64,000 bases of DNA from Panicum virgatum (taxonomy: Eukaryota > Streptophyta > Magnoliopsida > Poales > Poaceae), in the NCBI RefSeq assembly GCF_016808335.1, contig NC_053139.1:17440782-17504781 (forward strand), given 5' to 3'. Below, in pieces: positions 58,231 to 64,000 of the stretch. Position 1 is the stretch's first letter. The number at the start of each line of letters is the position of its first letter. The position numbers and the translations under genes were made by a program. The notes beneath the pieces are model-generated. The model was given only the letters and a program-made list of their open reading frames with translations. It searched no databases and had not been told where the DNA came from.

Positions 58231-59925
58231 CAGTTAGCATTTGGTGTACTTCTATTTTTTTTGACTATTTGAATGTGGAACAGATCAGCTCAAGGATGTG
58301 GCAAAACCTACTTTCGATTGGCAATTTACAGTACATAGTTACAAAAGTCTCAAAGATAAACGCAAGTGATGTTAACTAATGATCTAACTTTCGCAAGAAA
58401 AACAAAAACTATAGTAGTGGTAATAAAGTCATTTCTTAGGATGAGTAATGTGTCCAAATTTTTTCTAAAACTATCTAGCAGCATCGATCAACAAAATGGG
58501 ACATCTGCACTGCACGTCTACCAATCAAGAAACTGAAGTTACATTCACTCGGCATAGAAAAAAAAAATGTACTCTGAATCTGAAACTATCTAGCTTAATT
58601 CTGCAATGCCGGATTTGGGAACGTGACACACGACACGACGTTGTTAAGTATTTTGTGAACAAATAAAAGTAATAGGCAAGACAGACATTGGAGAATTCTC
58701 CAGTGCCGGTTGTTGATGCTGTGAAGTCTCTGACAGAAGACAGCGTGCATTTCAAGGGCAGACCGTGGTTCGTTCCACATCAATTTCTTGGCTCGCAGCT
58801 GCAGTAGCAAAAATGTAAAGAGTTTCTTTGCAGAGGTGCACTACGAGCCACCCACTGATGATGGGCAGCCCTTCTCACTACTTCCTGTCGTTGAAGCATG
58901 CATAATCCTTGGTATGTTTGTAACCTTTTTTTTCTTCACAACTAGCAGGTACTTTCGTGTTTTATCCGTGAATTACCTAGCGTCGAGCTGTGTGCATTTC
59001 TTTTGCATATTCCCTGAATTTTGGTAGAGATGATGATACATTTTCTAGTTTAATTTTACTTGATTAAAATAGGGTAAAGATTATTTTACGCCCTAACTAT
59101 ATTGTCCAAGTGTGAAAAATTTGACCAGGTAGAGTACAGGGGACGACACAACAACGTTTCAAACCGTTCATCCTGGTTTTGCTCATGCGGCATACACGTG
59201 GCATCCGTGTCACTAGAATTGTGTGTGTCCCCAATTTCTTTTCATTCTCGCTAGAGGTGTATGCGCGGCACACATGTGTTTTTAAAAATATTGTGAACAA
59301 GATTTTATGTTCATGAAAAATTAACACTAATTTTGTATTTATAGTAAAGATGTACGCGTAGAAATGATGTGATTATCTTTCTCCAATTTGAGTTTTTAAT
59401 AAACTATAAGAATTTTCACCTTGATACACATACCTCACATTATTAATAAGTGTGCAAAAACACACACGCACGCAAATGGAGCAACCAGTGGTGGATCTAC
59501 ACTTGTACAATCACCATAGGTGTTCTGCTTTGCCTAGTCACAAGGACTACACTTAGTGCTAAACTACCTTGCTTTCATGGCGTGCCCTTGTCATCCTTTG
59601 CTGAAGCATATGTACCATTTTTGAAAGCCAAATTGAAGGACCCCTAAATCATAAAGAAATCCAAGGTCACCACAATGTCTTTAATAGCCAAATGCATAAC
59701 TTGTATAGCCTTTGGCTCGCTAAACAGTATCATACTGGAAGCCACAACAGTTCACTTTTCTCAACCAAGACAACGACCCTTAATGGAGCAACCGAAACTG
59801 GAACAAGATAATGATATTACCTACATTTACCTATTTGAAAATGTATAGGACAATCCATCAATGGCGATGGTAGACCCTATCCAACGAAGTGGCTTCTCTA
59901 ATATTTTTTTTAAAGAATCCTGTGG
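58231..59925. other. Intergenic DNA with a possible captured gene fragment
   Basis: Around 58693-58799 one frame reads SPVPVVDAVKSLTEDSVHFK. Around 58795-58912 a second frame reads EVHYEPPTDDGQPFSLLPVV and ends at a donor-like CTTG|GTATG. Both look coding, but they are in different frames and I recognise no family. They may be exons of a degraded or captured gene. The rest (58920-59925) shows no gene. Confidence 0.35.
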
Positions 59926-60382
59926 TCACACTACTACGAAAAGCACTTGTTGGGGCGGGTAAAAGCTCTTGTCGAGCCACAAAAGTAGTACCACCCAAAC
60001 CTTCAACATCTTCAAGCCATCTAACAAGGTTGATATACTGCATTGTATGTGAGCAAATTTAGAATTTATTGAAGCTGCATTGTATGTGAGCAAAACTATA
60101 TATGAAACTAACCAATGAAACTTACAACGTTTGGAATTGATCCGCACGTTCGATCACCTGGTGGCAAGTCAACCTCTTGATGAAAGTGTATGCCTGGCTG
60201 CTGAGCATCAACATCGTCCATATATACACAACCACCACCACGACGCCTACCACGACCACCACCATGAAACATCTATCAGTATTCACATTGAGTAAATATG
60301 AATAACAAAATTCGTAGTGTAACAAAAGTTCACTAATTCATGTACTCCCATTCCCATTCAAATGAAAAAAGTTCTAACCCTA

Positions 60383-60443
60383 TTCTCTAACTCTAACCCT
60401 AACCCTAACTCTAACCGTACAGGTTCTAACCCTAACCCTAACT
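60383..60443 (+). repeat. Interstitial CCCTAA repeats inside the CACTA element
   Basis: Two short runs of CTAACC(CTAACC) with variants (CTCTAACC) flank GTACAGGTT. The unit is six bases, unlike the seven-base CCCTAAA of most plant telomeres. Confidence 0.8.
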
Positions 60444-60679
60444 AAGTGGTTGGACAGGGGAAGGCAACGGCACCTACCGTGTGGGTTGGAGAGGAACGAG
60501 GGCGGCGCTGTGACGAGTCGCAGCCGAGGAGAGGTGATGCGGTGCAGGGAGAGCAGCTACGATGTGGTCAATGTTCGGGCGCAGGCTCGACGGCGATGAT
60601 CTCCTCCTGGTTCAGCGGCGTCGTGGGTCCAGGCGGTGGTGGCGTTCCATGGCTCGTCGGCGGCGAATTCGGGCGTCGG

Positions 60680-60925
60680 CGAGGAGGAGGGCGCGGAGGA
60701 GGAGGAGGAGGAGGTAGTGGCGGTGGCGGCGAGGAGGAGGATGTGGCGGCTGCGCGGAGGAGGAGGAGAAGAGGAGGGCGCGGAGGAGGAGGAGGAGGAG
60801 GAGGAGGAGGAGGTGGTGGCGGCGGTGGCGGCGGCGAGGAGGAGGAGGTGGCGGCTGCGCGGAGGAGGAGAGGAGGAGGGCGGCGAGGAGGAGGAGGAGG
60901 TGGCGGCGAGGAGGGCGAGGAGGAA
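60680..60925. repeat. GAGGAG/GGCGGC low-complexity tract
   Basis: A purine-rich trinucleotide tract produces poly-Gly/Glu or poly-Pro/Ser frames on the two strands. I do not call a gene here. Confidence 0.85.
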
Positions 60926-60961
60926 GGCTGTCTGAAGGCATATATAGAGTATTTGTATGGG

Positions 60962-61076
60962 TGGGTGGGGGTCCGGCCCGCCCCCACAAATCGGTTTGTA
61001 GTGTCGGGTGGGAGCCCGGCCCGCCCCAACAAATCGGTTTGTAGAGGCGGGTGGGGGCCCGGCCCGCCCCAACAAA
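60962..61076. repeat. Three tandem units in the CACTA subterminal region
   Basis: Units of about 43 bp share CCGGCCCGCCCC(C/A)ACAAAT and, in the first two, CGGTTTGTAG. Such arrays bind transposase in CACTA elements of other plants. Confidence 0.7.
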
Positions 61077-61663
61077 TATTTTTGCAAATTATTCAAAAAA
61101 TTGGATTAATGCAAATAAAATAGTAAAACACATGATAAAATTGTCAAATTTTAACCATAGAAAAATTATGATATGTGTAACATAGAAAAAAATATCAAAA
61201 TCATATATCAGCGCATATAATGAATAAATGTTTTGAAACAACAATGCATACCTATGTCACACTACTATGTCATACAATTTAAGGCTAACTTTGTGTTGCC
61301 TTAACACTAAATGTGTTGAATTGTATTTTTCAGATTTTTTTACTATTTTACATGACAGTACATACTTATGGTAAAAATTGCACGTTGTTTTGAAGTATTT
61401 TGCATCCTCATTTGAAATAAATGAATTTTTTGAATAATTTGAAAAATTATTTATAGGGGCGGCTCACCCCCTCAGCCGCCCCTGAAAATGCGTGCGATTT
61501 TTAGGGGGGGTTGAGCCGCCCCTACAAATGCCATGTTTATGGGTGGTTCATTTCTACAGTACCCGCGCCCCATTTATAGGAACGGGTGACATTTTGGTCC
61601 GCCCCTAAAAAAAATTGAGGCATTGCTACAAATCGTTTTTGCAGTAGTGTCAATGCCATGCTC

Positions 61664-61724
61664 TCTATTTCCTCCGTCCCAAAATATTTGGGCGTTACTT
61701 ATATTTTGGGATGGAGGAAATTTG
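61664..61724. repeat. Small Stowaway-like inverted repeat
   Basis: TTTCCTCCGTCCCAAAATAT pairs with ATATTTTGGGATGGAGGAAA around a short loop. This is a Stowaway terminus without the body. Confidence 0.75.
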
Positions 61725-62190
61725 AAGTTGGTGATTTCATTTCTTGTACCTGAACAACATATATTTCATAATTAGGAGAAATAAATATGTAAATAATGTA
61801 ACTTTGTTTTCAACTTGTTTTGGGGCCATCAATCCTGGCACGATCTGTCTAGAGCAAAGTTTTATAAATAATTCAATACAAGGGTTCATGAGTCCATTTA
61901 CAGTCACACATATTCCATTGAATCAAAGACACCATTTAAGTTATATGCCTTGTACCAGGTTAAAAGAGAAAAATGACGGTTTATAGGGAACAATTTTTTT
62001 AAACAAAATATATAGAGAACAATAAAAACTCTTGTTGTTGACTAAAGCTTCTCGGATCACATAACCTATTAATAGTTTCCCTAGCCTCTGTAATGAAAAG
62101 AAAAATTGGTTCATACAAAGAATCTAAACTAATGAACCCGTAATGGCTGTATGACTACTTCACTCTTGATATTGTCTCCATGTCATTGGA
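61725..62190. other. AT-rich spacer
   Basis: No gene or clear element was seen. Confidence 0.4.
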
Positions 62191-62575
62191 GTGGTTTTTT
62201 TTTTGAAAAAGAGAAATTTATTAATTTCAAGAAAGATGCATCAAGTTGATACATCATCTTGAAATGTTTCTAGCCTCTGCTGGAACGGCACACAGCCTAA
62301 AAGAGCTTGATAAAAAAACCTGACACTCTAATAGCCGTCAATCCTAAGATTAGACCGCCACCCATGTGCCCGGATAAAAAAAACCTTGGCCACCTGAGCC
62401 AAAAAATGAGATGCCTCCATAAGCACCTCCTGGGAAGAAGGCTGCTGAAGAATAGCCCACGTGCGGAGCTAATGTGTAGTTGAGAAAATAACCTGCAAAA
62501 AAAAGATTGTTTGTTATCGAACACCACACTATTTATACAGAACCAAACAGACCAACACAAGGCTGTCACGCCCAC
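62191..62575 (-). mobile_element. 5'-truncated LINE fragment
   Basis: The minus-strand frame 62575-62297 reads VTALCWSVWFCINSVVFDNK, which matches the end of plant LINE reverse-transcriptase ORFs. On the same strand the sequence continues AATTAATAAATTTCTCTTTT and ends in an A run (62198-62206). The 5' limit is approximate. Confidence 0.7.
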
Positions 62576-63180
62576 AAGTACAAGTGGTTTGGAGTGGCTT
62601 TGCTTTCTTGTTCCAATAAAGATTATAAGTAAACATGGTCTGATTAATATGAGAAAAGAAATTTCAGGTACAACCGTACAACCGACACTCAGTCATGATG
62701 TGACAAAGATCTGGACGAAAGATCTGGACGGTTGCAGTGGATGGATCAATATTTAGCTGGTGCTAGTGAAAAGTAAAAAAAAAAATCCAAATGCTTACTG
62801 ACACTCACTCGGCCATAATGCTTACTGACAGACAATACCATAATGGGATTTTTTTTCTTTTCATGAATTAAACTGAACAAAGTAATCAAAAATAGGCATT
62901 AGGCTTGTGGATTTCAGGATCATCACTGCTAATTGCTTTCAGAAATCACATTAGGTAAAGTTTTCTATATTAGTTCTGACTGATGTCCTGCTGAGAGGTA
63001 TATTAATTAGTCTTGTAGCTACTGTTAAAGACGCTAGTCAATAGCCCAGAAAAACATGAACCCCTCGCACAGGACCGCGATAATCCCCATCTCCACAGCC
63101 ACCGTCGCATTCTGCGGTTTTTTTATTTTTTATTTTCGTTTTTTACAAAAATATTTTTTTGTTTTCGAAATTTACAGTAA
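62576..63180. other. Spacer upstream of the GRF-motif gene remnant
   Basis: No coding sequence was seen. Confidence 0.4.
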
Positions 63181-63184
63181 TATA

Positions 63185-63330
63185 GGCCGGCCGGCCCGCT
63201 GCGGGGCGGTAGGGGCTTTTCTGCAAAAATTTTGGAGGACCGGTAGCCCGGCAGCGGGGCGGCCGGCCCCCAGGTCGTCCAGCAGCGGGGCGGCGGGCCC
63301 CGGCCGCCCGACAGCAGGGCGACCGGCTCC
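63185..63330. repeat. GC-rich repeats GGCAGCGGGGCGGCCGGC
   Basis: The motif (C/G)AGC(G/A)GGGCG(G/A)C(C/G)GGC recurs about four times directly upstream of the TATA box at 63339. It could be promoter-proximal repeats of the downstream transcription unit or an LTR-like U3 region. Confidence 0.55.
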
Positions 63331-63338
63331 CCCGCCCT

Positions 63339-63345
63339 TATATAA
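63339..63345 (+). promoter_or_regulatory. TATA box before the GRF-motif gene remnant
   Basis: CCTTATATAAGGG is a strong match. A likely leader follows (63370-63470) and ends at a donor, ACAG|GTAAGC, near 63461. Confidence 0.5.
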
Positions 63346-63616
63346 GGGTTGGCTGGTCCCCCCACTCCTCATTTGTATCACTAAAATTCCAGAAACCAAG
63401 AAATGAGAGGGAGGGAGGGAGAGAGGCGAAGCCCTGCCGGATTTTCGAGCCGGCGACTACAGGTAAGCAAAATTCTTCTACGCTTTACAAATAGATTATG
63501 TTGTAATTATTTTTGTTGACACAGTAGATTAGTAATCATTTTGTGATATAGTACATTAGCAATCAGTTTGTGATACAGTACATTAGCAATCTGATTGCGC
63601 ACTTGTGATTGCCAGA

Positions 63617-64000
63617 GCTCAACACCACGGCCTTCTCAGGATCCACCTACATTCTACGAAGTAAGGTGAGGGAAACAGTCCCCCAAGGAGTCCAGTTGCC
63701 TATGTGCTTTTGCGGATCCTTGTGCAAGTTAATGAAATCCAGGGTTTTGGGGGACGACTTTGGCATGAGGTTCTTCATGTTCGAGAATTACGAGTATGAT
63801 CCGCACAAGCATTACGGCAAGGATCGAGTAAAGGTACTACAAAACACTATCAGAGTTTGCCACTCCCGGCAGCTGGTAATGACTTCTAACATGATTTGGG
63901 AAAAGACTCCACCACCTCTATGTGATTTCGTGTAGTGGTTAGACACCGAGCAATCTCAGTAGGATAAGGACCATGTTGAGCATCAAGTAAGGTGGGCTGC
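63617..64000 (+). pseudogene. Broken gene with a GRF-like zinc-finger motif, runs off the window
   Basis: The frame reads ETVPQGVQLPMCFCGSLCKL and then FGMRFFMFENYEYDPHKHYG. CxCGxxCK plus an aromatic FFMxxNYE block resembles the GRF-type zinc finger found in many plant transposon-linked proteins. The usual later Cys is Phe here (FMFENYEYD). A small intron is likely (63831 GT to AG near 63901), joining DRVK to TPPPLCDFV. A TAG at 63933-63935 and another at about 63960 then break the frame (WLDTEQSQ between them). The start is uncertain; an upstream leader intron is probable. Confidence 0.5.

Larger units (their letters stand above)
59929..61649. mobile_element. Non-autonomous CACTA (En/Spm) element, 1721 bp
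   Basis: It starts CACTACTACGAAAA and ends TTTTTGCAGTAGTG, inverted ends with two mismatches. A TCA duplication flanks it (59926-59928, 61650-61652). Subterminal repeats are present: GGCCCGCCCCAACAAATCGG at about 60975-61075 in three units and AGGGGCGGCTCA-type words at 61455-61525. No transposase domain was seen. Confidence 0.92.

Noticed and set aside
60383..60443. Considered as a real telomere or chromosome end
   Set aside because: Short, degenerate, six-base units inside a transposon with normal DNA on both sides.
60446..61123. ORF of 225 residues with poly-Gly/Glu, and antisense Ser/Pro ORFs
   Set aside because: Product of the GAGGAG repeat inside a CACTA element; no transposase or other domain.
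1..64000. A multi-gene cluster or new defence or biosynthetic system
   Set aside because: The four intact genes have unrelated roles and orientations, with transposon-filled gaps between them; I found no co-directional set of enzymes, toxin, nuclease or repeat-guided system.

Overview
The window is eukaryotic nuclear DNA from a grass (Poaceae, probably a panicoid). The signs are intron-rich genes with GT-AG junctions, GC-rich gene starts, Stowaway-, Tourist- and hAT-type MITEs, a Tekay-like chromovirus, Copia and CACTA elements, and 5'-truncated LINE tails. Everything here was read by eye; no database search was run. Coding models were built by chaining splice sites that keep the reading frame.

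Four intact host genes can be reconstructed. (1) 925-8400, minus: an 859-residue protein with two WW domains and a proline-rich tract, resembling formin-binding protein 4, in 10 coding exons. (2) 16577-19908, plus: a 412-residue CONSTANS-like protein with two B-boxes and a C-terminal CCT domain, in 4 coding exons behind a 5'UTR intron. (3) 27914-33285, minus: a 1034-residue C2-VASt-TM-C2-GRAM-VASt protein of the At1g03370 type, in 9 coding exons. (4) 50559-53176, minus: a 657-residue multipass AI-2E/TMEM245-type membrane protein in 2 coding exons. They look like ordinary unlinked housekeeping or regulatory genes and share no obvious pathway. A possible terminal exon at 605-729 would belong to a neighbour converging on gene 1.

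The rest is mostly transposable-element DNA. 8.7-11.36 kb is a truncated LTR element with a broken gag. 20.4-20.9 kb is a LINE tail with an in-frame 57-bp duplication. 21.1-26 kb is a decayed Copia element holding a 2.9-kb nested insertion whose two arms resemble each other in inverted orientation. 26.2-26.9 kb is a Tourist-like element carrying a (CA)n tract. 34.0-35.4 kb has a MITE and a LINE-like retroposon with a 14-bp target duplication. 36.3-36.5 kb is a tRNA-type SINE. 36.7-47.06 kb is a large Tekay-like chromovirus with a truncated 5' LTR, a duplicated accessory ORF before gag, and a pol frame broken mainly by stops that fit cytosine deamination. 54.36-58.23 kb is a complete gag-only non-autonomous LTR element. 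59.93-61.65 kb is a CACTA element with a TCA target duplication. 62.2-62.6 kb is a LINE tail. 63.2-64 kb is a promoter plus a broken gene with a GRF-like zinc-finger motif running off the right edge.

I see no tRNA or rRNA gene, no CRISPR array and nothing that makes a convincing new biological system. The most unusual items are the inverted-arm nested element, the accessory-ORF duplication, the deamination-like stop pattern, and the intronic hAT element carrying promoter-like DNA.
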